Source: a virus. From it: a stretch of 24,038 bases of DNA. The DNA is taken from IMG/VR virus record IMGVR_UViG_3300046007_013113, positions 1 through 24,038 of that record, one strand, 5' to 3'. Position 1 is the stretch's first letter; every line of letters begins with the position of its first letter. This document shows positions 15,812 to 23,680 of the stretch, in pieces. A model generated the notes under the pieces. The model had not been told where the DNA came from and did no database searches. It saw only the letters and a list, made by a program, of their open reading frames with translations. A program made the translations under genes and the position numbers.

Positions 15812-16372
15812 ATGAAAACATGTAACCAATGTGATATAAAAAAATACTTAGACGCTTTTAACAAAAGTAAATCAACTAAAGATAAATTACAATATAAATG
15901 TAAAGATTGTGAAAAAATAAATAACAAAATTGCAAGACAAAAAAATCCTACTTCAAAATATTATAATCAAAATAAACAATATTATAAAGATTATAGTAAA
16001 GAATGGATTGAAAATAATGAAAGTAGATGGAAAGAATATTATAAAGTATGGCAAAAATCTTATCAACAAAATAAGTACAATACCGATCCTATTTATAAAT
16101 TAAGAATGTGTGTTGGGACAAGAATAAGAATGGCATTAAAATCACAAGGTAAAAATAAATTAGGAAAAACAATAGAATATTTAGGTTGTGATTATGATTA
16201 CCTTAAACAACATCTTGAAAATCAATTTATTGAAGGTATGACTTGGGATAATTATGGAGAGTGGGAAATAGATCATATTATTCCCATATCTAAAAATGGA
16301 AGTTTTCATTATACTAATCTACAACCATTATGGTGGAAAGATAATTTAAAAAAATCCAATAGTGTTTTGTAA
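15812..16372 (+). CDS. HNH homing-type endonuclease
   Basis: A free-standing endonuclease of 186 residues when started at 15812. The frame extends to an ATG at 15761, but those 17 residues (MLIKRLCFTFLLHIYMY) are unlike the family, which usually begins with the zinc-binding Met-Lys-x-Cys segment. Residues 4, 7, 30 and 33 form a C-x2-C...C-x2-C zinc ribbon. A Lys/Tyr/Asn-rich helical linker follows. The HNH core is EIDHIIPIS (Asp154, His155), His166, NLQPLWW (from Asn169) and Asn178. It cuts dsDNA and probably spreads its own gene. It sits alone between the baseplate operon and the DNA polymerase gene, which fits later insertion at a module border. Its cutting site is unknown. Confidence 0.88.
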   Translation: MKTCNQCDIKKYLDAFNKSKSTKDKLQYKCKDCEKINNKIARQKNPTSKYYNQNKQYYKDYSKEWIENNESRWKEYYKVWQKSYQQNKYNTDPIYKLRMCVGTRIRMALKSQGKNKLGKTIEYLGCDYDYLKQHLENQFIEGMTWDNYGEWEIDHIIPISKNGSFHYTNLQPLWWKDNLKKSNSVL

Positions 16373-16405
16373 AAAACAACAATAAAGTATTAAAATAAAG
16401 GTTAT

Positions 16406-17689
16406 ATGGCATTTTATATTATTGAAAATGATGAGCAACTAAATGAATTATTTAAAACAGGTTATGATAAAGTATTTATTGAACCTGTATACTACAATGA
16501 TAATGTTCATTCTGCTTTAAATCGCATATCTTTATTGTATATCAAACCATTAAACGGCGATAAAGGCTATATTATATGTGTTAATCACAATGAAGCGCTT
16601 TCGTTGAATAAAACCGTTATAAACGGTTTATTTGCATCTTTTAACGAAATATATGTTAGGGATAGGAAATCATTTATATATCATTTTCCATTAAAAAATA
16701 CTATAGATATTTCATTCAATACACCTGAATGTGTAGAACCATCTACTTCAACACATGATTTTTTCTATCAAAAACACAATGATAAATTAAATATAAACAC
16801 TATCATTCCATTAGTTAAGCACTATGAAAAATGCGAAATGATATTTAATAAAATAAGAGACAACTGTATTAAATTTGATAATGTAAAATTCTATAATAAA
16901 TTAATCAATGTGTTTTTTGCTATTGAAAGAAATGGAATTAAATTAAACGAAAAAACATTCAATAAATACTATGAATTACCTAACGATAAATTTTCTATAC
17001 AAGATGGTACAATATATACTAAATATAACTTATACACAACAACAGGAAGACCATCCAATAGTTTTAATGGGATTAATTTCGCTGCTTTAGCAAAAGATAA
17101 TGGTTGTAGATCATCATTTATACCTGAAAATGATTGTTTCATTGAAATAGATATTAGTGCTTATCATCCAACACTAGCTGCTCAATTAATTGATTATGAT
17201 TTTGGAGATGAAACACCTTATCAATACTTTGCTCGTGAAGCAGGAATTGATATAAATGAAGCTAAAATATTAATGTTTAAACAATTATATGGTGGAGTTT
17301 ATAAAGAATATCAATATATAGAATATCTACAATTAATACAAGAATATGTAAAAGATTTATGGAATACATATACTTCTATAGGATTCGTAAAATGCCCAAT
17401 CTCAGGACATATATTTAAAGATTTAAAGGATATAAATCCTCAAAAGCTTTTTAATTATACTCTTCAAAACTTGGAAACCTCAAATAATGTTCTTATATTA
17501 TGGGATATTATAAAACTATTAAAAGGAAAATCAACAAAAATTGTACTTTATACTTACGATTCTATCCTATTAGATTATAAAAAAGAAGACAATGTATTAG
17601 AAGACATAAAAGATACATTTAAGAAACATAAATTAAAAATAAAAATAACAACAGGTAAAAACTACGGTGATATGGCACCTTTGCACTAA
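16406..17689 (+). CDS. Compact family A DNA polymerase
   Basis: The 427-residue protein carries the family A palm and fingers motifs. YTTTGRPS (Thr212 to Ser217) is the template-contact motif. FIEIDISAYHPTLAAQL is motif A with Asp249. KILMFKQLYGG (Lys287, Tyr295, Gly296) is the O-helix, motif B. LYTYDSILLD (Asp385) is motif C, with Tyr-Asp-Ser in place of the usual His-Asp-Glu. The first 150 residues look like a reduced exonuclease-like domain (VFIEPVYYNDNVHSALNRI), but I see no clean DxE exonuclease motif, so proofreading may be lost. It is much shorter than E. coli Pol I (928 aa) or T7 polymerase (704 aa). T4 itself uses a family B enzyme. The 155-aa gene follows after 2 nt. Polymerase identity is firm. 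Confidence 0.88.
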   Translation: MAFYIIENDEQLNELFKTGYDKVFIEPVYYNDNVHSALNRISLLYIKPLNGDKGYIICVNHNEALSLNKTVINGLFASFNEIYVRDRKSFIYHFPLKNTIDISFNTPECVEPSTSTHDFFYQKHNDKLNINTIIPLVKHYEKCEMIFNKIRDNCIKFDNVKFYNKLINVFFAIERNGIKLNEKTFNKYYELPNDKFSIQDGTIYTKYNLYTTTGRPSNSFNGINFAALAKDNGCRSSFIPENDCFIEIDISAYHPTLAAQLIDYDFGDETPYQYFAREAGIDINEAKILMFKQLYGGVYKEYQYIEYLQLIQEYVKDLWNTYTSIGFVKCPISGHIFKDLKDINPQKLFNYTLQNLETSNNVLILWDIIKLLKGKSTKIVLYTYDSILLDYKKEDNVLEDIKDTFKKHKLKIKITTGKNYGDMAPLH

Positions 17690-17691
17690 TT

Positions 17692-18159
17692 ATGGAAACT
17701 AACATTTTTGAATCACCCCTACATATTTATAATCGGTACGATTTTATAACTGACAGGACTTTTACTGATTTTATGAACAACAGGTTATTTGCTACATTTA
17801 CTCAGCAAAATGAAATAGATGAATTGATTAACAATTTGTCAACTACATACAATATAATGTATAAAAAAATGTTTATACTTTTTGTTAAGAGTACTAATGA
17901 ATACGTTATCACCTACAACATAGAACAAGGTAATGTAGACAATATTCCTTCAAACACAATATTAGTTCATCGTAAAAAAGAATCAAATACTTTATATACA
18001 ATAAACGCATTAAACGATTTAATTAAAAAATTAAATGGTGGCGTAGTTGATCTAACATATCGAATCGATTGGCAACATTACAAAAATTGTATATTATTAA
18101 CTCAACACGGAGACATAAAACAACTCAATACCAAGATTTTTAAGATCGTAGATCTTTAA
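17692..18159 (+). CDS. Protein of unknown function coupled to the DNA polymerase
   Basis: A 155-residue protein starting 2 nt after the polymerase stop, so co-translated with it. It is mixed alpha/beta, with the visible elements LHIYNRYDFITDRTFTDFM at the start, YKKMFILFVKSTNEYVITYN in the middle, and a C-terminal TLYTINALNDLIKKLNGGV followed by RIDWQHYKNCILLTQHGDIK. No nuclease, ATPase or zinc motif is seen, and the single Cys is in the C-terminal strand. Lying between polymerase and ssDNA-binding protein, it could be a replication accessory factor, but that is only guilt by association. Confidence 0.75.
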   Translation: METNIFESPLHIYNRYDFITDRTFTDFMNNRLFATFTQQNEIDELINNLSTTYNIMYKKMFILFVKSTNEYVITYNIEQGNVDNIPSNTILVHRKKESNTLYTINALNDLIKKLNGGVVDLTYRIDWQHYKNCILLTQHGDIKQLNTKIFKIVDL

Positions 18160-18173
18160 ATATTTATAGCATA
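18160..18173 (+). promoter_or_regulatory. Promoter-like box at the start of the gp32 leader
   Basis: ATATTTATAGCATA directly follows the stop codon at 18157-18159 and opens the 127-nt gap before the ssDNA-binding protein gene. It keeps the ATATTTATA part of the recurring box but diverges after it. Confidence 0.35.
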
Positions 18174-18187
18174 TACTAAAATACAAC

Positions 18188-18251
18188 ACTACAAATAAAA
18201 AGGCATTCGAGAGCTTTAATAGCTAAATTTGGCCTATAAAAAATAAGTAGT
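18188..18251 (+). promoter_or_regulatory. Nested stem structure in the gp32 leader, candidate autoregulatory operator
   Basis: Three nested helices can form: ACTAC 18188-18192 with GTAGT 18247-18251; AGGC 18201-18204 with GCCT 18232-18235; and AGCT 18212-18215 with AGCT 18221-18224 around loop TTAAT. The inner two helices are separated by symmetric 7-nt internal loops. The 35 bases up to the ATG at 18287 are almost pure A/T and unstructured. In T4, gp32 represses its own translation by binding a folded leader element plus adjacent A/U-rich RNA; the layout here is reminiscent. Helices are short, so this is a hypothesis. Confidence 0.4.
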
Positions 18252-18286
18252 ATATTTAAATAGTAACCAATAAAATAAAATAAATC

Positions 18287-19141
18287 ATGGATTTAAAATC
18301 TATCAAATCAAAACTGAGTGCCTTACAGACATCCGGGCAAAAAAAAGAAAAGGTCGACTATTCAAAGTACCTGTGGAAACCAAAACAAGAAGGAAAATAC
18401 CAAATTAGAATTGTTCCGTCTAAACTAGACAAAAACAATCCATTCAAAGAAGTGTTTTTACACTATGGTATATCTAAATTTCCAATGTATGCTCTTACAA
18501 ATTGGGGTGAAAAAGATCCAATTGTAGAATTTACAAAACAATTACAACAAACCAATGACAAAGAAAATTGGAAATTGTCTAAAAAACTAGAACCAAAAAT
18601 GAGAATATTCGCTCCAGTAATAGTTAGGGGTGAAGAAGACAAAGGTGTTCGCCTTTGGGAATTTGGTAAAGAAATTTACATGCAATTATTAGGAATCGCT
18701 GATGATGAAGATTATGGTGATTATACTGATATGAGTGAAGGTCGTGACTTTACTGTTGAAACAGTAACGGGTGATATTGGTGGTCGTAAAGGTTTAAAAT
18801 CATCAATTCGTATTAAACCAAAAACATCTCCATTAAGTACAAGTAAATCTGATATTGAAAAATGGTTAGAAGAACAACCAAATATCTTAGAGATTCAAAA
18901 TACTTATAAAATGACTTTCGATAAAATGAAAGAAACACTACAAAACTTTCTAAATCCAGAAGAGTCTTCTGAAGATGAAGTAGAAGAAGTAGAAGTAGAA
19001 GAAACAACTTCAAAAAGTGATTTACCTTGGGAAGAAGATGCTCCTAAAAAAGAATCAAAATCAAATTATACCCTAAAAACAACGGGTAAAGTATCTAAAG
19101 CAGATAAATTTGATGCTTTATTTGAAGAAGACGAAGACTAA
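18287..19141 (+). CDS. gp32: Single-stranded DNA-binding protein, gp32-like
   Basis: A 284-residue protein, close to T4 gp32 (301 aa). The Lys-rich N-terminus (about residues 1-25) corresponds to the cooperativity region. The central fold has YSKYLWKPKQEGKYQIRIVPS (about 25-45) and FKEVFLHYGISKFPMYAL (about 54-71), the pattern of phage gp32 proteins. A very acidic segment (about 225-245) and a final acidic tail (DALFEEDED) would contact partner proteins and regulate DNA binding, as in gp32 and SSB. No cysteine occurs in the whole protein, so the zinc site of T4 gp32 is absent. It coats ssDNA at the fork and works with UvsX, the helicase and the polymerase, all encoded nearby. The UvsX gene follows after 17 nt. 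Confidence 0.88.
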   Translation: MDLKSIKSKLSALQTSGQKKEKVDYSKYLWKPKQEGKYQIRIVPSKLDKNNPFKEVFLHYGISKFPMYALTNWGEKDPIVEFTKQLQQTNDKENWKLSKKLEPKMRIFAPVIVRGEEDKGVRLWEFGKEIYMQLLGIADDEDYGDYTDMSEGRDFTVETVTGDIGGRKGLKSSIRIKPKTSPLSTSKSDIEKWLEEQPNILEIQNTYKMTFDKMKETLQNFLNPEESSEDEVEEVEVEETTSKSDLPWEEDAPKKESKSNYTLKTTGKVSKADKFDALFEEDED

Positions 19142-19158
19142 AATTAAACTAATTTAAA

Positions 19159-20247
19159 ATGGCTAAATCAAACGACAAAGATTCGTTAATGGAAGCAGTC
19201 TCTAAAGAACTTAAATCTAAATTTGATTTAAATAAGTTTAAAGAGAAGAAATCATTAGGCGGAAATGTAAAATTCAAAGAACAAAAATGGATTCCTTTTT
19301 CTCCAGCAATGCAAGAAGCGCTTTCAATTCCTGGAATAGCAGTAGGTCATATAAATATAGTACGTGGAGCTAGTAACACTGGTAAAACTACTACATCTAT
19401 AGAAGCCGCAGTATCAGCTCAAAAAATAGGTATACTACCAGTTCTTATCATTACTGAAATGAAACATAGTTGGGACCATTGGCAAACGATGGGTTTCGAA
19501 ATGAATGAAATAAAAGATAAAGACGGTAATGTAATTGATTATGATGGGTTTTTTATTTATAAAGATAGAGGTAAATTAGCATCAATTGAAGATGTGGCTG
19601 ATTTTATCATTGATCTTTTAAATGAACAAGACAAAGGTAATTTACCATACGATTTACTATTTTTATGGGATTCAGTAGGATCAATTGCTTGTAGAATGAG
19701 TATTGAACAAGGTAAAAACAACCCAATGTGGAATGCAGGAGCAATTGCAACCCAATTTGGTAATTTTATCAATCAAAGAATCATTTTATCTAGAAAGGAA
19801 GAAAGTAAATATACAAATACATTCTTAATCATTAATAAAACAGGAGTAGCACCAGCTGAAAATATCTTCTCACAACCGAGAATGACTAATAAAGGTGGAA
19901 ATACATTCTATTATGATTCTTCATTGTGTTTGACTTTTGGTAATGTTACTAATAGTGGAACATCAAAAATTAAAGCACAAAAAGATGGTAAAGATGTAGA
20001 ATTTGCTTTAAGAACAAAAGTAGCATGTGATAAAAATCACGTAAATGGAATTACTACTAAAAACACAGTTATCAGTACAGTACATGGTTTTATACCTGAT
20101 GATCCTAAAGAAGTTACTAAATATAAAAAAGAACATTCACATGAATGGGCTAGTATATTAGGAGAAGGAAATTATAAAACAATTGAGGATAACAGTGAAT
20201 GGAATGAAAAAGCAGATATCACTGACATTGTAGAATCTGAAGATTAA
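19159..20247 (+). CDS. uvsX: UvsX/RecA-like recombinase
   Basis: The 362-residue protein has a RecA-type ATPase core. Walker A is GASNTGKTT at residues 70-78, Walker B is LLFLWD at 166-171, and the following SVGS fits the RecA fold. VLIITEMKHSW (about 95-105) lies where the catalytic Glu is expected. The N-terminal 40 residues are charged and probably mediate filament assembly, and the C-terminus is acidic, ending in VESED. T4 UvsX has 391 residues. It forms filaments on ssDNA for strand exchange, recombination-dependent replication and repair, together with gp32. Spacing to the 5' exonuclease gene is 2 nt, so both are probably co-expressed. No separate UvsY mediator gene is seen in the window. 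Confidence 0.93.
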   Translation: MAKSNDKDSLMEAVSKELKSKFDLNKFKEKKSLGGNVKFKEQKWIPFSPAMQEALSIPGIAVGHINIVRGASNTGKTTTSIEAAVSAQKIGILPVLIITEMKHSWDHWQTMGFEMNEIKDKDGNVIDYDGFFIYKDRGKLASIEDVADFIIDLLNEQDKGNLPYDLLFLWDSVGSIACRMSIEQGKNNPMWNAGAIATQFGNFINQRIILSRKEESKYTNTFLIINKTGVAPAENIFSQPRMTNKGGNTFYYDSSLCLTFGNVTNSGTSKIKAQKDGKDVEFALRTKVACDKNHVNGITTKNTVISTVHGFIPDDPKEVTKYKKEHSHEWASILGEGNYKTIEDNSEWNEKADITDIVESED

Positions 20248-20249
20248 AA

Positions 20250-21302
20250 ATGAGCAATAAAAATTTACTTAAACTTCTTGATGGCATCAAAGAAGATATA
20301 AAGCCTACCCCAGAAGAAACTGGAGAAAGAATTATAATTGTAGATGGTTTAAATCTATTTTTACGAAACTTCGCAGTATTAAATTATATAAACACAGAGG
20401 GTACCCATATAGGAGGTTTAGGTGGATTTTTACGTTCATTAGGATCCTTGGTTAAACAATTAAAACCAACATCAATTTATGTTGTGTTCGATGGGGTAGG
20501 TTCTTCCATAAATAGGAAGAATTTACTCCCCGAATACAAATCAGGAAGAAATGTTAATCGAGTTAATAAAAATTCTTTTGATAATATAGAAAAGGAAAAT
20601 GAATCTAAAACAGACCAAATTATACATTTAATTCATTATCTACAATGTTTACCTATTAAACTTTTATCTATTGATGGAGTTGAAGCAGATGATATTATAG
20701 CTTTTTTGAGTAAAGAACTTACCCAAAATAAGAAAAATAAAGTATATTTAGTATCTGCCGATAACGATTTTCTTCAATTAGTAGATGAAAATATTTTAAT
20801 GTATAGATCTGTAGAGAAAGAATTTATTACACCAAAAGATGTAAAAATAAAATATAATGTTTATCCACATAACTTTCTTATTTATAAAACATTAATGGGA
20901 GATAAATCAGATAAAGTGGGTGGTGTTAAAGGTTTAGGTCAAAATAAATTCGAAAAATATTTCCCAGAAGTAACAGGTGAGAAAAAAATATCATTAGATG
21001 ATATACATGATATATGTGCCGAGAAATTCAAAGAACATGTTATATATTGTAGAGCGTTAGAAAATTTTAATAATTTAAGAAAAGCATACAAGATTATGAA
21101 CTTAAGTAATCCTATGTTGGATGAGCAAGAAAAAGAACATATATTAGAACAAATAAAAGAATCTCCATATGAACTAAATATAGAAACATTTTTAAGATTC
21201 TATCATAAAGATGGATTAGGAAATGTTTTAAAAAATGTAGATTTTTGGATTAGAGATAATTGGACAACAATTGATAGATATAATAAAGCAAAAAATAAAT
21301 AA
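20250..21302 (+). CDS. 5'-3' exonuclease / RNase H (FEN superfamily)
   Basis: A 350-residue metal-dependent 5' nuclease of the T4 RNase H/T5 exonuclease type. Acidic metal ligands stand in the classical blocks: IIIVDGLNLFLRNF (Asp32), VVFDG (Asp81), GVEADD (Glu145, Asp147, Asp148), SADNDFLQL (Asp171, Asp173) and GDKSDKVGGVKGLG (Asp218, Asp221, then the helix-hairpin-helix DNA-binding loop). LLPEYKSGR (about 92-100) forms the arch-side basic motif. It probably removes RNA primers from lagging-strand fragments and processes flaps. T4 RNase H has 305 residues, so this protein is slightly extended at the N-terminus (about 25 residues before the first motif). All key residues are present. Confidence 0.92.
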   Translation: MSNKNLLKLLDGIKEDIKPTPEETGERIIIVDGLNLFLRNFAVLNYINTEGTHIGGLGGFLRSLGSLVKQLKPTSIYVVFDGVGSSINRKNLLPEYKSGRNVNRVNKNSFDNIEKENESKTDQIIHLIHYLQCLPIKLLSIDGVEADDIIAFLSKELTQNKKNKVYLVSADNDFLQLVDENILMYRSVEKEFITPKDVKIKYNVYPHNFLIYKTLMGDKSDKVGGVKGLGQNKFEKYFPEVTGEKKISLDDIHDICAEKFKEHVIYCRALENFNNLRKAYKIMNLSNPMLDEQEKEHILEQIKESPYELNIETFLRFYHKDGLGNVLKNVDFWIRDNWTTIDRYNKAKNK

Positions 21303-21332
21303 TATATTAATAAATAAAAGTTATAAATTAAA

Positions 21333-22709
21333 ATGACATTATCTTCGATAGAATCATATGGAATTGGATTCCAAACAAAAGTTATATCAGCACTACTAAC
21401 TGATAAACCATTTTTACAAAATGTTAATGATATTTTAACAGAAGAATATTTCCCTAATGTTGCTCAAAAATGGATTGCAGGAGAAATACTTAAATATTAT
21501 AATAAATATAATTGTCCTCCAACAATGGATGTTCTTAAAGTAGAAATGAAAAAAGTTGAAAATGAAGTATTACAACTTTCTATTAAAGAACAATTAAAAG
21601 AAGCATATAGGTCATCTGATGGAAGTGATTTAACTTATATAAAACAAGAATTTGCTAATTTTTGTAAAAACCAACAACTAAAAAAAGCATTATTAAGTTC
21701 GGTTGATTTATTAAAAGCAGGAGACTATGATTCCATTAGACTATTAGTTGACAGCGCTTTACGTTCAGGACAAGACAAAAATATAGGTCATGAATACAAT
21801 AAAGATACTGAATTACGTTATAGAGAAGAAGATAGAAATCCTATTCCAACACCTTGGGAAAAATTTAATGAATACTTACAAGGAGGTTTGGGTGAAGGAG
21901 ATTTTGGTCTTATATTTGGTAATCCAGGAGGAGGTAAATCATGGAGTTTAGTAGCATTAGGAGCATGTGCCGTACAAATAGGATATAATGTTATTCATTA
22001 TACTTTAGAATTAGGTGAAGGATACGTAGGAAGGCGATATGATTCATATTTTACTAATATACCCGTAAATAAAATTACCTTAAATAAAGATAAAGTAGAA
22101 GCCGCAACATCTCAATTACCTGGTAAATTAATTATTAAAGAATACCCGATGGGTAAAGCATCTATTCATACAATAGAATCACACATTAAAAAATGTATTG
22201 ATTTAGATTTTAAACCAGATTTAATTATTATTGACTATGTTGATCTTTTATCATCAAAAAGAAGAAATGGTGAACGTAAAGAAGAAATCGATGATATTTA
22301 TACTAGCACCAAGGGATTAGCTCGTGAACTTAAATTACCAATATGGAGTGTATCACAAGTTAATCGTTCAGGTGCTAAAGATAATATAATAGAAGGCGAT
22401 AAAGCCGCTGGATCTTACGATAAAATGATGATTGCGGATTTTGCAATGTCTTTATCAAGACAAAAGAAAGATAAAGTAAATGGAACAGGAAGATTTCATA
22501 TTATGAAAAATAGATATGGCACAGACGGTATGACTTTTAATGTAGCAGTTGATACATCTACTGGACATATAGATATATTAAGTGAAATGGGTGAAGAGGA
22601 AGAAGACAATCTAAACAACGTTAGATCTAATCCATCCAAACCACTAAATAACCTTGATAATTTTGATAGAGACTATTTGTCTAAACAGTTTTTTGAATTG
22701 AATAAATAA
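21333..22709 (+). CDS. gp41: Replicative DNA helicase, gp41/DnaB-like
   Basis: A 458-residue hexameric helicase, similar to T4 gp41 (475 aa). The N-terminal domain (about 1-150) is helical and would bind the primase. The RecA-like C-terminal domain has Walker A GNPGGGKS at 196-203, a probable catalytic Glu in HYTLELGEG (about 222-230), Walker B LIIIDYVDLL (about 297-306), and the sensor-like SVSQVNRSG (about 338-346). It unwinds DNA at the fork 5'-3' on the lagging strand. Residues 419-445 are acidic then Asn/Pro-rich, a likely flexible tail. No gp59-type loader or gp61-type primase is found in the window. The start is supported by the A-rich leader; the gap to the previous gene is 30 nt and to nrdB 5 nt. 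Confidence 0.93.
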   Translation: MTLSSIESYGIGFQTKVISALLTDKPFLQNVNDILTEEYFPNVAQKWIAGEILKYYNKYNCPPTMDVLKVEMKKVENEVLQLSIKEQLKEAYRSSDGSDLTYIKQEFANFCKNQQLKKALLSSVDLLKAGDYDSIRLLVDSALRSGQDKNIGHEYNKDTELRYREEDRNPIPTPWEKFNEYLQGGLGEGDFGLIFGNPGGGKSWSLVALGACAVQIGYNVIHYTLELGEGYVGRRYDSYFTNIPVNKITLNKDKVEAATSQLPGKLIIKEYPMGKASIHTIESHIKKCIDLDFKPDLIIIDYVDLLSSKRRNGERKEEIDDIYTSTKGLARELKLPIWSVSQVNRSGAKDNIIEGDKAAGSYDKMMIADFAMSLSRQKKDKVNGTGRFHIMKNRYGTDGMTFNVAVDTSTGHIDILSEMGEEEEDNLNNVRSNPSKPLNNLDNFDRDYLSKQFFELNK

Positions 22710-22714
22710 TAATT

Positions 22715-23665
22715 ATGATAACAGAACCACGAATATTTTATAAACCATTTGAATACCAACAAGCATTTGATTTTTTTAAAGATCAACATCGTAGCCACTG
22801 GCTAGCTGATGAAGTGCCATTAGCATCTGATTTAAATGATTGGAAACTTAAATTAAACGAATCTGAAAAGAATTTAATAGGTAATATTTTAAAGTCATTT
22901 GCTCAAACAGAAGTACACGTAAATGATTATTGGTCAACTAAAGTATCACTTTGGTTCCCAAAACCTGAAGTACAAGCAATGGCTCGTGTGTTTGCTGATT
23001 TTGAATCTATACATGCTGAAGCATATGCTCGTTTAAATGAAGAATTAGGTTTGGATGATTTTCAAGCATTTATGGAAGATGAAACATCAAAAAATAAAAT
23101 TGATCGTTTAATTGAAGTACCAGGCGAAACATTAGAAGAAAAAGCAATTTCATTAGCTATATTTTCAGCATTTACTGAAGGAGTGAATTTATTTTCTTCA
23201 TTTGCTATATTAATGTCTTTTCAATTAAGAAACTTAATGAAAGGAACAGGACAAATTGTAGAGTGGAGTGTTAGAGATGAATCATTACATTCAAAAGCAG
23301 GATGTTGGTTATTTACAACTTTATTAAAAGAATGTCCTGAACTAAATACACCTAAATTAAGAAACCAAATCACTGAAGCATGTGAATTGTCAGTTAAATT
23401 AGAATATGATTTTATTGATAAAGCATTTGAAATGGGTGACATTGAAGGTTTAAATAAAGAACAACTAAAAGTATTCATTAAAGCAAGAGCAAATGAAAAA
23501 ATGATTGAATTAGGTTATTCAAATATCTATAATGATCTTGACCCCAATTTATTAAAACAGATGGAATGGTTTGGTCATTTAACAAGTGGTAAAACACATC
23601 AAGATTTCTTCGCAGGAAGAGTTACAAATTACGCTAAGTCAGTAGGTGACTGGAGCGATCTATAA
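22715..23665 (+). CDS. nrdB: Ribonucleotide reductase small subunit, class I (NrdB)
   Basis: The 316-residue ferritin-like beta subunit generates the oxidant for dNTP synthesis. Probable metal ligands are Glu66 (QTEVHVNDYW), Glu97 and His100 (FESIHAEAY), Glu155 (FTEGVNLF), and Glu189 with His192 (RDESLH). Tyr104, seven residues after Glu97, is in the radical-tyrosine position. The first ligand is Glu instead of the Asp of E. coli NrdB (Asp84, likewise 31 residues before the Glu). Glu at that site with Tyr retained recalls the dimanganese class Id enzyme of Flavobacterium johnsoniae. The C-terminal AGRVTNYAKS followed by a short tail would dock to NrdA. There is no ATP-cone domain. It is 5 nt after the helicase gene and 15 nt before nrdA. 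NrdB identity is firm; the subclass is inferred. Confidence 0.93.
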   Translation: MITEPRIFYKPFEYQQAFDFFKDQHRSHWLADEVPLASDLNDWKLKLNESEKNLIGNILKSFAQTEVHVNDYWSTKVSLWFPKPEVQAMARVFADFESIHAEAYARLNEELGLDDFQAFMEDETSKNKIDRLIEVPGETLEEKAISLAIFSAFTEGVNLFSSFAILMSFQLRNLMKGTGQIVEWSVRDESLHSKAGCWLFTTLLKECPELNTPKLRNQITEACELSVKLEYDFIDKAFEMGDIEGLNKEQLKVFIKARANEKMIELGYSNIYNDLDPNLLKQMEWFGHLTSGKTHQDFFAGRVTNYAKSVGDWSDL

Positions 23666-23680
23666 ATAAAAATAAAAAAT

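Noticed and set aside
18142-18156. Hairpin AAGATC-GTA-GATCTT at the end of the 155-aa gene as a terminator
   Set aside because: Only a 6-bp stem with a 3-nt loop and no T-run after it; it overlaps coding sequence and is probably coincidental.
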